From NCBI RefSeq assembly GCF_032842945.2, contig NZ_CP146606.1:2484501-2548500 (forward strand): a stretch of 64,000 bases of DNA. The letters are read 5' to 3'. Position 1 is the stretch's first letter. Each line of letters starts with the position of its first letter. Origin of the DNA: Roseovarius sp. W115. Its GTDB lineage: Bacteria; Pseudomonadota; Alphaproteobacteria; Rhodobacterales; Rhodobacteraceae. Below are positions 25,696 to 34,868 of this stretch, piece after piece. Below the pieces are notes generated by a model, which searched no databases, was not told the origin of the DNA, and worked only from the letters and a program-made list of their open reading frames with translations. Both the position numbers and the translations under genes were made by a program.

Positions 25696-27821
25696 GGTGC
25701 ATTGTCCGCAAGATGCACCCCATCGGGTGTTTGGCGCACATCCACACGGTCATGCAGAAGATGCGGTTCGGCCTCCAGTTCGCGCGCATACCTATGTCCG
25801 GCATAGACTGCTGCCGCGATGATCGCGGGCGCCTCGCAATCGCCGACGCGTTTCAGGCTGAAAGGCAAGGCGTCGACATCTCCGTCTGCCATCGCCAAGA
25901 GGTCGTGCCAAAGAGCGTCGTTGGGTGCGCGGTGCGTGACCATGACGACATGATCAAACGGCAGCAATTTCTCTGCGCCGGAGTAGCTGCATGACAGCTT
26001 TGCGGCTTGACCGTCAAACCAGCTCAATTCCTGCGCCAGTTCCAACGAGATACCAAGTTTTTGCAGTCTGGTGCGCACGCGCCAGCGCTCAGACGTGTTG
26101 CCCGCCCATTCCGACACGACATCAGAGGGTGTGGCTAGGGTGACGGGCACCCCGGTGGCACCGACGACTTCGGCGATGACACCGCCCAGGTAATAACCAT
26201 CTTCATCGTAAATCAGCGTTGGCCCGTCCGGCATGCGGCCCGCCATGATATCGTCTGGCGTCAGCAGACTCACATCCGGTGGGGCAACGTTTTCAGCAAA
26301 CTGACCCGTCCAGCGCTGGGTCAACCATTTGGCTCCAGTGGCCAATGCCACATGATCTGCACCCACGTCGATGACATCCTGCGCGCCAAGCGGGCTGTCA
26401 TAGAAAATCTCGACATTGGGCATCTGCACAAGCTGTTGCACGCGGTAATCTCGGACGCGAGCATAAGTGGAAAGGCCGGGCAGGGCGGCCTCGCGCGTGA
26501 CACGCCCGCCAAGCTCGGTTCCGGCTTCGGCCAGCATGACCTTGTAGCCGCGTTTGCCCAAGGCACGCGCGGCCTCCAGCCCGGTTGGACCACTGCCGAC
26601 GATCAGAACGGAGCTGTCACTGGCCTTGTCCGGCATATGCTCAGGATGCCAGCCGCGCCGCCATTCTTCCCCCATTGTGGGGTTTTGCGTACAGCGGATC
26701 GGCACTCCAATGCTGTCACCCGAGTAACAGACATTGCAGCCGATGCACTCGCGTATGTCGTCTTGCAGACCTTCGTTGATTTTCCTGGGCAGGAAGGGAT
26801 CGGCGATTGAGGGGCGCGCGGCCCCGATGAGGTCGGTGATGCCGCGTTTGATCTGGCTGACCATGGTGTCGGGAGATGTGAAGCGACCGACGGTGACAAC
26901 GGGCTTGCTGGTGACGGATTTCACGTAGTCCATGTAGGGTTCCAGCGCCGCCTCCGACGTAAACCGCGCCACGCCCATTTCCAGCGCGTAATTGGCGATG
27001 TTGATGTCCCACAAGTCCGGTAACTCGGCCAATAGGCCAAGCATATCGCGCCGCTCGCCATGAATGGGCACGCCGTCCTCGCCGATCTCTTCATCGGCTG
27101 CAAAACGTACGGCCACGGCGCAGCGGTCGCCGACGGCCTCCTTGGTCTCTTCAATCAATTCGCGCACGAGCCGGATCCGGTTTTCCAGAGACCCGCCATA
27201 TTCATCACTGCGCTGGTTGATCTTGGGATTGAGGAAGTTTGACAGCAAGTATGTGTGCGTGGCGTAGACATAGACGATATCAAACCCGGCATCACGTGCC
27301 CGCAAAGCCGCATCCCGATGCCATCGGCGTAGGTTGCGGATGTCTGTCTTGTCCATCGCGCGCGTCTGAAAGGGATTGCCCGACATATGCGGCATGGAAG
27401 CGATGTCCATGGGCACGTCTCGTGTCAGCAAGTTCGCCGAGCGCGCTCCGCCATACCAAAGCTCAGCCCCGGCCAGAGCCCCATATTCATGTACCTTGTC
27501 GGTCATCATGCGATGGGCCGCGATATCGCTTTGATCCCAAAGGCTCGCTGATGGGTGAGGCAAATCATCCGACGTTGGATGAATAGAGTTATACTCGGTG
27601 CACACAACGCCCCAGCCACCTTCGGCCTTCACACCACGCATCTCGGCGACCATGCGGGGCCGCAGCCAACCCATGCCTGTGCAATGGGGCACTTGATAGA
27701 ACCGGTTGGGCGCGGTCACAGGGCCAATATCTATTGGATCGAACAGAGAGTCATATCGGGGATCACGGGGCAAATCGGTTGGCCTTCTGGAATTTGGTTG
27801 CCAAGTCAGTTGTGGCGCCAA
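25692..27821 (-). CDS. TMADH/DMADH-family flavin-iron-sulfur dehydrogenase
   Basis: A 709-residue enzyme with an FMN TIM barrel (residues about 25-370), a [4Fe-4S] site and an ADP/FAD-like Rossmann domain (VLIVGSGPTGLEAARALGK). It aligns closely with trimethylamine dehydrogenase. The covalent-FMN cysteine is in RFYQVPHCTGMG, the cluster cysteines are CIGCNVC plus RCTQN, and the catalytic Tyr/His are in YVYATHTYL. The three aromatic-bowl residues that bind the methylammonium cation in TMADH (Tyr60, Trp264, Trp355) align with Y in TEYNS, W in DLWDIN and W in RRGWHPE. A quaternary or tertiary methylamine is a likely substrate. Confidence 0.88.
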   Translation of the reverse strand: MAPQLTWQPNSRRPTDLPRDPRYDSLFDPIDIGPVTAPNRFYQVPHCTGMGWLRPRMVAEMRGVKAEGGWGVVCTEYNSIHPTSDDLPHPSASLWDQSDIAAHRMMTDKVHEYGALAGAELWYGGARSANLLTRDVPMDIASMPHMSGNPFQTRAMDKTDIRNLRRWHRDAALRARDAGFDIVYVYATHTYLLSNFLNPKINQRSDEYGGSLENRIRLVRELIEETKEAVGDRCAVAVRFAADEEIGEDGVPIHGERRDMLGLLAELPDLWDINIANYALEMGVARFTSEAALEPYMDYVKSVTSKPVVTVGRFTSPDTMVSQIKRGITDLIGAARPSIADPFLPRKINEGLQDDIRECIGCNVCYSGDSIGVPIRCTQNPTMGEEWRRGWHPEHMPDKASDSSVLIVGSGPTGLEAARALGKRGYKVMLAEAGTELGGRVTREAALPGLSTYARVRDYRVQQLVQMPNVEIFYDSPLGAQDVIDVGADHVALATGAKWLTQRWTGQFAENVAPPDVSLLTPDDIMAGRMPDGPTLIYDEDGYYLGGVIAEVVGATGVPVTLATPSDVVSEWAGNTSERWRVRTRLQKLGISLELAQELSWFDGQAAKLSCSYSGAEKLLPFDHVVMVTHRAPNDALWHDLLAMADGDVDALPFSLKRVGDCEAPAIIAAAVYAGHRYARELEAEPHLLHDRVDVRQTPDGVHLADNAP

Positions 27822-28027
27822 TGTATTGCGGGACCAGAGGCGTTTTAATGCGACCCGGACATGTTAGTTTGTCGGCCTCTCTGGGTTTTCTGGCAGACTT
27901 TCACTTTTAGATGTTTCCTGCAACAGCATGCTGCGTCACGACCGTCTTGTTGCAGTTTGGAGTTAACCAGCAAAAGCCGATACGTGCCCGGTTCCGTCGG
28001 ATAAACGAGTGTGGCTCATGCTGTCTC

Positions 28028-28825
28028 CTAAGGACCCATGCGCTCCTTGCGACCCACAACACTGACCACGGCAAAGATCACAGCCGCGACGCATACGATG
28101 GACGGCCCTGCCGGGGTGTCGAATAGATACGCGGCGCGCAGGCCCGCTATGGCCGATATCGCTCCAATCAGAGCGGCCGTTGCGGCCATGACTTCGGGAG
28201 TGCGTGCAAAGCCTCGTGCAGCTGCGGCTGGGATGATCAGCATGGCTGCGATGAGCAGAACACCCACCACCTTGATTGCGACGGCCACGGTGACCGCCAA
28301 AGCAAGGGTCAGGATCAGTTGTTCGCGCTTGGGGTTGATGCCGCTGGCATAGGCCAGCTCTTCGTTTAAGGTTGACGTCAGAAGAGCGGACCATCGCCAG
28401 GCAATGAGTGCAACCACAATGGCAGCTCCGCCCCAAATGACCAAAAGGTCGGTGCGGGAGACCGATAAAATATCACCGAAGAGATAGGCCATCAGGTCAA
28501 TGCGCACGCCGGAGAGAAATGATACTGCCACAAGCCCAAACGCAAGTGCGGAATGCGCCAGCACACCCAAAAGCGTATCCATCGCGTACCCGCGCCCCGA
28601 CAGAAGGGTTACGGTTATTGCCATGAGCAAGGCGATGGCCACGGCGCCGGTGAAAATGGACATTTGCAATGCAAGGGACAAAGCCACGCCAAGCATGGCG
28701 GCATGTGCTGTTGCATCCCCGAAATAGGCCATGCGCCGCCAAACCACAAAACATCCCAAGGGGGCAGCGGCACAGGCAACACCAACGCCGGCGAGCGTGG
28801 CGCGGGTCATGAAATCGTCGAACAT
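28028..28825 (-). CDS. znuB: zinc ABC transporter permease
   Basis: A 265-residue metal permease of the ZnuB family with eight or so helices. Conserved segments are FGDATAHAAMLGVALS, AMDTLLGVLAHSALA and the permease signature GVLLIAAMLIIPAAAARGFA. Its ATG overlaps the znuC stop by one base (TAATG). It forms the channel for zinc entry from the periplasm, fed by ZnuA at 30.1 kb. Confidence 0.93.
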   Translation of the reverse strand: MFDDFMTRATLAGVGVACAAAPLGCFVVWRRMAYFGDATAHAAMLGVALSLALQMSIFTGAVAIALLMAITVTLLSGRGYAMDTLLGVLAHSALAFGLVAVSFLSGVRIDLMAYLFGDILSVSRTDLLVIWGGAAIVVALIAWRWSALLTSTLNEELAYASGINPKREQLILTLALAVTVAVAIKVVGVLLIAAMLIIPAAAARGFARTPEVMAATAALIGAISAIAGLRAAYLFDTPAGPSIVCVAAVIFAVVSVVGRKERMGP

Positions 28826-29568
28826 TACTCTGCCGCCTCGTGCCCGCAGGCGTGATCGTGATCATGATCATGATCGTGGTCATGCCGATAAAGCGCCAAA
28901 GCTCCTCCGGTTCCTGAGCCAAAAAGTGCGCGGTATTCCGGCGCAGAGGCCACAACGGCAGGTGTGCCCTCGCAGCAGACATGCCCATTGAGGCAGATCA
29001 CCCTGTCAGATGCGCTCATCACCACATGCAGTTCATGGCTGATCATCAGCACAGCGCAACCTGTGTCCTGGCGCACAGTCTCGATCTGCTGATAAAATGC
29101 AGCCGACCCGCGCTGATCCAGACCTTGCGTGGCCTCGTCGAGCAGCAAGACATCGGGCCGATTGATCAAGGCTCTGGCCAATAAAACCCGTTGGAACTGA
29201 CCGCCGGACAATGCGGACATCTGACGTTTTAAAAGGTCAGGGACGCCAGCAGCTTCAAGGGCATTGGCGCAGTCTTTTGTGTCGACGCGCTGCGTCAGAC
29301 GCATGAAACGTTCGACGGTGATGGGCAGCGTCGGGTCAATATGCAGGCGCTGCGGCACATAGCCAATCTTTAGTCCGGGCTTCTGCGTGACCTGACCCGC
29401 AGCAAGCTGGGCGGCACCGATAACCGCCTTGAGAAGACTGGTCTTACCAGATCCGTTCGGGCCAACAATGGTTACAATCTCACCCGGCTCAACGGACAGG
29501 CTAACATTGCGCAGCACCGTGTTCGCGCCGTATCTGACGCTGATATTTGTTGCGGAAATAAGACTCAT
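28825..29568 (-). CDS. znuC: zinc ABC transporter ATP-binding protein
   Basis: A 247-residue ABC ATPase. Walker A is GPNGSGKTS, the signature is LSGGQFQRVLLARALINRP, and Walker B is VLLLDEATQGLD with H-loop SHELH. The C-terminus is rich in His/Asp (RHDHDHDHDHDHACGHEAAE), which suggests cytoplasmic zinc sensing or storage on the transporter. The ATG at 29568 overlaps the zur stop by 4 bp. Confidence 0.93.
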   Translation of the reverse strand: MSLISATNISVRYGANTVLRNVSLSVEPGEIVTIVGPNGSGKTSLLKAVIGAAQLAAGQVTQKPGLKIGYVPQRLHIDPTLPITVERFMRLTQRVDTKDCANALEAAGVPDLLKRQMSALSGGQFQRVLLARALINRPDVLLLDEATQGLDQRGSAAFYQQIETVRQDTGCAVLMISHELHVVMSASDRVICLNGHVCCEGTPAVVASAPEYRALFGSGTGGALALYRHDHDHDHDHDHACGHEAAE

Positions 29569-30083
29569 ATTGTGGCGTGATCCGCGCAACTGGGGCAAAT
29601 GCCTTCTGCTTCTACCACTGTGCGTTCAATCTGGAAACCGGCGTCCCGCGCAGCCGCCCCAAGCGCTGTTTTGGCTGGGGTAGAGTGCGCTTCGGCAACG
29701 GTTTCGCATTTTCGGCAGATCATAAAGGCGGGCGAATGGTCTTCACCTGGATGTGTGCAGGCGACAAAGGCATTCAGACGTTCAATTTTGTGCACAAAGC
29801 CATGTTCTGTTAAGAAATCGAGGGCGCGATAGGCCACCGGCGGTTGAGATCCAAAACCGGCGTCTCGTAATAGATCGAGAATGGCGTATGCCCCAAGGGC
29901 GCGGTGCTTTTCCAAAAGCAGCTCGAGAACTTTGCGGCGCACTGGCGTGAGCCGCAATCCATTGCGTGTGCATTGATCCTCAGCGGCCGCCAGCGAAGAC
30001 GCAACACACACCCCGTGGTCATGATGTCCGAACCCGGTGACGAATGCGTTTTTGTCCTGTTCGGGAAATGTGTCGCTTGTCAT
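29565..30083 (-). CDS. zur: zinc uptake regulator, Fur family
   Basis: A 172-residue Fur-family repressor. The winged helix covers about residues 38-105 (GLRLTPVRRKVLELLLEKH, YRALDFLTEHGFVHKIERLN). The dimerisation domain has zinc ligands in CTHPGEDHSPAFMICRKC and a final CPSC. Genetic linkage to znuBC and divergent znuA identifies it as Zur. It is the first gene of the zur-znuC-znuB operon and shares a 44-60 bp regulatory gap with znuA. Confidence 0.93.
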   Translation of the reverse strand: MTSDTFPEQDKNAFVTGFGHHDHGVCVASSLAAAEDQCTRNGLRLTPVRRKVLELLLEKHRALGAYAILDLLRDAGFGSQPPVAYRALDFLTEHGFVHKIERLNAFVACTHPGEDHSPAFMICRKCETVAEAHSTPAKTALGAAARDAGFQIERTVVEAEGICPSCADHATI

Positions 30084-30106
30084 GTAAAGCAGTCTCAGCT
30101 ATGTCT

Positions 30107-30130
30107 CATGTAATGTTATAAAATCACATG
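30107..30130. promoter_or_regulatory. Zur-box-like palindrome between zur and znuA
   Basis: An imperfect 24-bp palindrome with ends CATGT and ACATG and core TGTTATAAAA; 20 of 24 positions are symmetric. AT-rich palindromes with GTTATAA cores are typical alphaproteobacterial Zur sites. It is the only strong dyad in the gap and could repress both divergent operons. It overlaps the first possible znuA ATG (30128), which argues for translation starting at 30140. Confidence 0.7.
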
Positions 30131-30139
30131 AGATCTCTG

Positions 30140-31225
30140 ATGTCCAGAAAACTTCTTGCCGTATCTGCCACCGCGTCCCTTATCGGGAGTGTCGCTATGG
30201 CGGAAGCCCCCAGAGTTGCTGTTGATATCGCGCCGGTTCATTCTCTTGTTGCTCGTGTCATGGAAGGCGTTGGGGCGCCTGCATTGATCGTGCCGCCGGG
30301 AGCATCGCCGCATGAATACAGCCTGCGTCCCTCAGAAGCCCAGGCGCTGCAGGATGCGGATCTGGTGTTCTGGATGGGCGAAGACCTGACACCCTGGATG
30401 GCAGGTGCGGTGGCCACATTGGCCAAAGGTGCGCAGATAACGACCCTGCTTGAATCAGAGGGCACGACCTTGCTTGAGTTCCGCGAGGGCGCGCTCTTTG
30501 AAGCGCATGATCACGGCCACGATGCGCATGATGAAGATGAGCACAGCCACGATGATCACGCGCACAAAGATGAGCACGATCATGAAGAGCACGCCAGTGA
30601 GAAAGATCATGACCATGACCATGACGAGCATGCTCATGATGCGACCAAGGAACATGACCATGACGACCATGCACATGATGATCACGCACAGGATGATCAT
30701 GGGCATGCCCATGGCGCGCATGACCCGCATGCATGGCTGTCACTGGACAACGCCGACTCCTGGCTCAACCTGATCGCGGCACAGCTTTCAGCGACAGACC
30801 CGGATAACGCAGGGGTATATTTTGCCAACGCGGCCACAGCACGCGAAGAGATGGCTGCGCTCAAAACCGAGGTCAGCGGTCTGCTTGATCCGGTGCGGGG
30901 CGGTAGTTTTATCGTGTTCCATGACGCATACCAATATTTCGAGACGACGTTTGCGTTCTCTGCATCTGGAGCGATTTCACTCAGTGATGCCACAGACCCC
31001 AGCCCGGCAAGGGTTGCCGAAATCCAGGGCCGTATTCGCGCGGAGGGCATTGATTGCGTTCTGGCCGAACCGCAGTTCAATGCGGGTCTTGTTGAAACCG
31101 TTTTGGATGGAACAGAGGCAAATACCGGTGTGATTGACCCGCTCGGAGCCACTCTTGAACCGGGGTCGAATTTGTACCCTCAACTGATCCGCAAAATGGC
31201 CAAGACTCTGGCAGCCTGTCTGTAG
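30140..31225 (+). CDS. znuA: zinc ABC transporter substrate-binding protein
   Basis: A 361-residue periplasmic zinc-binding protein with signal peptide MSRKLLAVSATASLIGSVAMA. It has the cluster A-I fold: VHSLVARVMEGVG and PHEYSLRPSEA near the N-terminus, FHDAYQYFETTFAF and LAEPQFNAG further on. A very long His/Asp-rich loop runs between about 30508 and 30730 (for example HDHDHDEHAHDA), unusually large for ZnuA. It collects zinc and delivers it to ZnuB. The alternative ATG at 30128 adds four residues and overlaps the Zur site. Confidence 0.93.
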   Translation: MSRKLLAVSATASLIGSVAMAEAPRVAVDIAPVHSLVARVMEGVGAPALIVPPGASPHEYSLRPSEAQALQDADLVFWMGEDLTPWMAGAVATLAKGAQITTLLESEGTTLLEFREGALFEAHDHGHDAHDEDEHSHDDHAHKDEHDHEEHASEKDHDHDHDEHAHDATKEHDHDDHAHDDHAQDDHGHAHGAHDPHAWLSLDNADSWLNLIAAQLSATDPDNAGVYFANAATAREEMAALKTEVSGLLDPVRGGSFIVFHDAYQYFETTFAFSASGAISLSDATDPSPARVAEIQGRIRAEGIDCVLAEPQFNAGLVETVLDGTEANTGVIDPLGATLEPGSNLYPQLIRKMAKTLAACL

Positions 31226-31424
31226 GATCAGACCTTGGCGCATCTGGCCTGAGTCTTTTGATAGTGTAGTGTGGCTCTGAGGCGGTGAGCGATACTTGAA
31301 CCGCGACTCCTGCTGATTTTGGGCGCGCCCTGCCTTTATTTGATGTCATTTGTTAAAGGCCGGATGATTTAGGCTGGCGTGTCGGCCAAGATCCTATTTC
31401 GAAAAATCCGGTCATTTGAAAAAA

Positions 31425-31457
31425 TCCCCGCACTGATAACCAGTATCAGCGCGGGGA
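31425..31457. terminator. bidirectional terminator-like hairpin
   Basis: TCCCCGC-A-CTGATA pairs with TATCAG-C-GCGGGGA across a 5-base loop, with one A/C mismatch in a 13-bp stem. An A-run precedes it (31418-31424) and AATTT follows it, giving a U-tract on either strand. It lies between convergent znuA (ends 31225) and the molybdenum hydroxylase gene (ends 31466). Confidence 0.75.
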
Positions 31458-31465
31458 AATTTGGG

Positions 31466-33652
31466 TCATGCGAATGCGACGCCGTACTCGGCCATCGGCA
31501 GGGTTGTCACCAACTCACCAGACACCTTTGCCAAGGCATTCGCCAAAGCGGGTGCAGCAGGGGGTGTCCCGGGTTCCCCTACTCCGGTGGGGGCTTCGGC
31601 AGATGGTACGATGTGCACGTCAATCCGGCCAATGTCGCCTATACGAAGTGGCTCGTAGTCCGGGAAATTGAACTGATCTACGGCACCTCCGGTTAGCGTG
31701 ATCTGATCCCGCATGGCATGACCAAGGCCATACCCAATCCCGCCTTCCATCTGCGCCTTCACAATGTCGGGGTTCACGGCAATGCCGCAATCCACCGCGC
31801 AGGTGACCTTCTCAATCTTAATGCCGGATGACAGATCGCCGGAAACCTCGACAACCTGCGCTGCATAGGACCCAAAGGATTTATGCACAGCGATGCCCTG
31901 CACCCGGCCTTCGGGCGCGTTACCCCATCCGGCCTTTTCAGCGACAAGTTTGAGAACGTCCGCCTTGCGGCTCTGATCCGCGTTGGTGTCATCGGCAAGA
32001 TGCGCCAGACGAAACGCGACCGGATCTGTGCCCGCAGCTTTAGCCGCTAGATCCATCATGACTTCCATCACGTAGGCGGTGTGAGTGTGCCCGACGGACC
32101 GCCACCACAACACGGACGTGGCTTTGGGTGTGTCCGTCAAACCCACGGCCATACCTGGTATGTCATAGGGGCTATCGGCAACACCTTCGACGGAACTGTG
32201 GTCCACGCCGTCATGCACCATCATGGATTCAAAGGCGGTGCCCTTGATAATGGACTGGCCTGCGATCTGGTGCTGCCAGCCAACGATCTTGCCTACATCA
32301 TTAAGGCCCACGCGCACCTTGTGGCCAAATGCAGGGCGGTAGTACCCGCTGCGAATGTCATCTTCGCGTGTCCAGATCAGTTTTACAGGCCGCGATCTGT
32401 CGGTGACCACGAAAGCAAGTGCCGCTTCAACCTGATAGTCCGCATCCGGTGTTGCGCGCCGTCCAAAAGACCCACCCGCGAGCATCGTGTTGATCTGAAT
32501 CTTGTCTGCCGGAAGGTTGAAGATTTCCTGATAGGCCATGTGTGGCCCGGTGGGTATCTGACATCCGTCATGAAGAACGATATTGCCCTCAGCGGTCTGT
32601 TCAATCGTGCAATTCAGTGGCTCCATCGGGGCGTGGGCCAGAAGCGGGAAGTAGAACGTCTTTTCAAGAACCGTTGACGCGCCATCAATGGCCGCGCTGA
32701 CTGCAGCTCTGTCTGCTTTGTTGACGTTGTAGGTGGGCTCTGCGTCCAAAGCGGCCATAATTTCCGCCTTGATGTCGTCAGAGCTTCGTGTCTCTGCCGC
32801 GGACATATCCCACTTAACGTCAAGCATCTCTCGGGCCTGAATTGCGGCCCATGTGTTTTCGGCATAAACTGCGACACCGGCTTTGTTCGGCAGGATGGTG
32901 GCGTTGACAAAGCCTTTCACGCCTTTTGAGGCCGTGTCATCGAAACTTACGGCCAAACCGCCGCGCGATTCAGGACGTTTGATCACCGCGACCATCTGGT
33001 TGGGCAAGTGCAGGTCCATGGCATACATCGCTTGACCGTTGCCTTTGATGGCTGAATCTTTGCGGCGCACCGTTTCGTTTCCAATCAGCTGAAACTCTGA
33101 TGGGTCCTTCAGACGTGGCTCGGCGGGTGCATCAAGCAACGCCGCAGAGGAAACAAAGGCCGCAATGGGCGCTGCGTTGGCGTCTGTCTTGACGATACCT
33201 TCCTCAATCTTGATGTCTGCGGGATCCACTCTCCATTCACTCGCCGCCGCCGAGATCAGCATTTCGCGCACGGCAGCCCCGGCCTGACGGTATTGCATCC
33301 AGGAATTGGCCATGGCGGTGGACCCGCCGGTGCCCTGGAACTGGCCAAAGGCCAGGTTGTTGTAGACGCCCGGGTCGGATGGTGCGAATTCGTAGTCGAT
33401 CTGATCCATCCGCAGACCGATCTCTTCGGCGATGAGCGTGGGCAGGCCGGTCGCAGGTCCCTGGCCCTTTTCAAAATGTTTGACGATGGCCGTGACGTTG
33501 CCTTCGCCATCGATTTTGACGAATGGATTGAAGGACGCGGTTTCACCTGATGCGGCGGCAAGCGCCCCGTCATTGCGCAGGCCGACCACAAGCACGGCGC
33601 CCGCTGCGGCAGCCCCTTTGAGAAAACTGCGACGTGAGGAATTCAATGTCAT
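31466..33652 (-). CDS. molybdopterin-binding subunit, IorB-type aldehyde/isoquinoline oxidoreductase
   Basis: A 728-residue molybdenum hydroxylase large subunit. The N-terminus has a Tat signal (SRRSFLKGAAAAGAVLVVG), which sends it folded to the periplasm. Blocks such as FVKIDGEGNVTAIVKHFEKG, PTLIAEEIGLRMDQIDY, GSFGRRATPDADYQVEAA and GIGYGLGHAMRDQITL fit the isoquinoline 1-oxidoreductase beta family, which hydroxylates N-heterocycles or oxidises aldehydes. It lies 2 bp after the [2Fe-2S] subunit gene. No cytochrome c or XdhC-like maturation gene is seen here. Substrate unknown. Confidence 0.88.
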   Translation of the reverse strand: MTLNSSRRSFLKGAAAAGAVLVVGLRNDGALAAASGETASFNPFVKIDGEGNVTAIVKHFEKGQGPATGLPTLIAEEIGLRMDQIDYEFAPSDPGVYNNLAFGQFQGTGGSTAMANSWMQYRQAGAAVREMLISAAASEWRVDPADIKIEEGIVKTDANAAPIAAFVSSAALLDAPAEPRLKDPSEFQLIGNETVRRKDSAIKGNGQAMYAMDLHLPNQMVAVIKRPESRGGLAVSFDDTASKGVKGFVNATILPNKAGVAVYAENTWAAIQAREMLDVKWDMSAAETRSSDDIKAEIMAALDAEPTYNVNKADRAAVSAAIDGASTVLEKTFYFPLLAHAPMEPLNCTIEQTAEGNIVLHDGCQIPTGPHMAYQEIFNLPADKIQINTMLAGGSFGRRATPDADYQVEAALAFVVTDRSRPVKLIWTREDDIRSGYYRPAFGHKVRVGLNDVGKIVGWQHQIAGQSIIKGTAFESMMVHDGVDHSSVEGVADSPYDIPGMAVGLTDTPKATSVLWWRSVGHTHTAYVMEVMMDLAAKAAGTDPVAFRLAHLADDTNADQSRKADVLKLVAEKAGWGNAPEGRVQGIAVHKSFGSYAAQVVEVSGDLSSGIKIEKVTCAVDCGIAVNPDIVKAQMEGGIGYGLGHAMRDQITLTGGAVDQFNFPDYEPLRIGDIGRIDVHIVPSAEAPTGVGEPGTPPAAPALANALAKVSGELVTTLPMAEYGVAFA

Positions 33653-33654
33653 GA

Positions 33655-34119
33655 TCAGCCCTCCAGGATTTCGGTGGCGCGGTGAATGCCTGCGCGAATG
33701 CGTTGATACGTGGCACAGCGGCAGGCATTGCCGGACATGTAGTCATCTATCTCTGCGCTGCTGGGTTTTGGGTTGTCGGCCAGCAATCCGACAGCCGACA
33801 TGATCTGACCCGATTGACAGTAGCCGCATTGAACCACGTCCAACTCGACCCAGGCCTGTTGAACCGCTGCTCCGATTGCGTTGCTTTCCATCGCTTCAAT
33901 CGTCGTGATTTCAACACCCTCAACGTCCTCCACATAGGTTTGGCAGGATCGCGCCGGCGCGCCGTCAAGATGCACCGTGCATGCCCCGCAGGACGCCACG
34001 CCACATCCGAATTTCGTTCCGGTTAATTTCAATTCATCTCGGATCACCCACAAAAGGGGTGTGCCCGCTTCGGCGTCGACGGTTTTCGTCTCACCATTCA
34101 GGTTCAGGGTAAACGCCAT
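33655..34119 (-). CDS. [2Fe-2S] subunit, IorA-type
   Basis: A 154-residue two-cluster ferredoxin subunit. The plant-type cluster ligands are FGCGVASCGACTVHLDGAP plus a following SCQ, and the second helical cluster ligands are QCGYCQSGQIMSAVG and NACRCATYQRIR. It relays electrons from the molybdenum subunit encoded 2 bp downstream. It diverges from the TetR gene; two operator-like dyads lie in the intervening 143 bp. Confidence 0.92.
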   Translation of the reverse strand: MAFTLNLNGETKTVDAEAGTPLLWVIRDELKLTGTKFGCGVASCGACTVHLDGAPARSCQTYVEDVEGVEITTIEAMESNAIGAAVQQAWVELDVVQCGYCQSGQIMSAVGLLADNPKPSSAEIDDYMSGNACRCATYQRIRAGIHRATEILEG

Positions 34120-34157
34120 CTGGCATTCCTCCGGGTTGGTTAGGGAAACTTGATTGG

Positions 34158-34177
34158 TGTAAACTAGCCCGTTTACA
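34158..34177. promoter_or_regulatory. TetR operator-like dyad 1
   Basis: TGTAAAC and GTTTACA are perfect inverted arms separated by six bases. It is one of two dyads with identical half-sites in the intergenic region between the molybdenum hydroxylase operon and its divergent TetR regulator. Confidence 0.7.
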
Positions 34178-34197
34178 GTAGGGGCAAGATGTACGAA

Positions 34198-34217
34198 TGT
34201 AAACTCACAAGTTTACA
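34198..34217. promoter_or_regulatory. TetR operator-like dyad 2
   Basis: TGTAAACT and AGTTTACA are perfect 8-bp inverted arms with a 4-base spacer. Its centre is 40 bp from that of dyad 1, close to four helical turns, so two regulator dimers could bind the same DNA face. Confidence 0.75.
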
Positions 34218-34262
34218 CATGGAATTGACGGGTGAAGATGCGCGTGGTTTAAGGCTCAACTT

Positions 34263-34868
34263 ATGGCCGACCACAATACTCCAAGCGAATGCAAACGCGT
34301 GCAGATCATTGACGCTGCTGTTGCTGAGTTTCAGGAAAACGGCTTTGCCGATGCCAGTATGGATCGCATTTCAACCCGCGCCTCGGTTTCCAAAAGAACG
34401 CTTTATAAGCACTTCGAAAGCAAAGAAAATTTGTTCCGCTCCATTGTGTTGGAACTCTCGGACCGCTTCGCAGGTATGCAAGAGATCCGATATGTGTCTG
34501 AACGAGATATCCGTGACCAGCTTTTGGATTTGGCCTGGGCAGAAGGCCGAATTCTCTTGCGGTCAGACGTCATGGCGATGGCGCGCATGATCATAAGCGA
34601 AACATTGCGCAACCCGAAACTGGCGGAAGAAGCGCAAGGCAAGCTCGACAAGACGGCGACGTTCATACGCATGCTGAAAGACGCGGATTTAGACGGCCAG
34701 CTCAGTGTCGGTGACCCAGACGCGGCAGGTCAGGAGTTTATCGGCCTGATCAAAGCCAAAGCATTCTGGCCGATGCTGTTCACGGGCTCTGTCGTCAGTG
34801 AAGCGGAAATGACCCAAATCGTCGAAAGCGCCGTCGACATGATGATGAGCCGGTATGGCAAGGCATAA
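34263..34868 (+). CDS. TetR/AcrR family transcriptional regulator
   Basis: A 201-residue TetR regulator. The helix-turn-helix is at about residues 14-62 (IDAAVAEFQENGFADASMD, STRASVSKRTLYKHFESKE); the C-terminal ligand domain resembles the AcrR/AefR-type TetR_C group (RMIISETLRNPKLAEEAQG). It diverges from the molybdenum hydroxylase genes with two matching dyads between, so autoregulation plus repression of that operon is likely. Confidence 0.9.
   Translation: MADHNTPSECKRVQIIDAAVAEFQENGFADASMDRISTRASVSKRTLYKHFESKENLFRSIVLELSDRFAGMQEIRYVSERDIRDQLLDLAWAEGRILLRSDVMAMARMIISETLRNPKLAEEAQGKLDKTATFIRMLKDADLDGQLSVGDPDAAGQEFIGLIKAKAFWPMLFTGSVVSEAEMTQIVESAVDMMMSRYGKA

Noticed and set aside
28855..28885. 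Tandem GATCATGATCAT repeats, and similar ones at 30500-30730, as CRISPR or VNTR
   Set aside because: They encode the His/Asp-rich parts of ZnuC and ZnuA in frame, with no unique spacers.
30455..30730. Minus-strand Met/Ile/Val-rich frame resembling a membrane peptide
   Set aside because: It is the complement of the His/Asp codons of the ZnuA loop.
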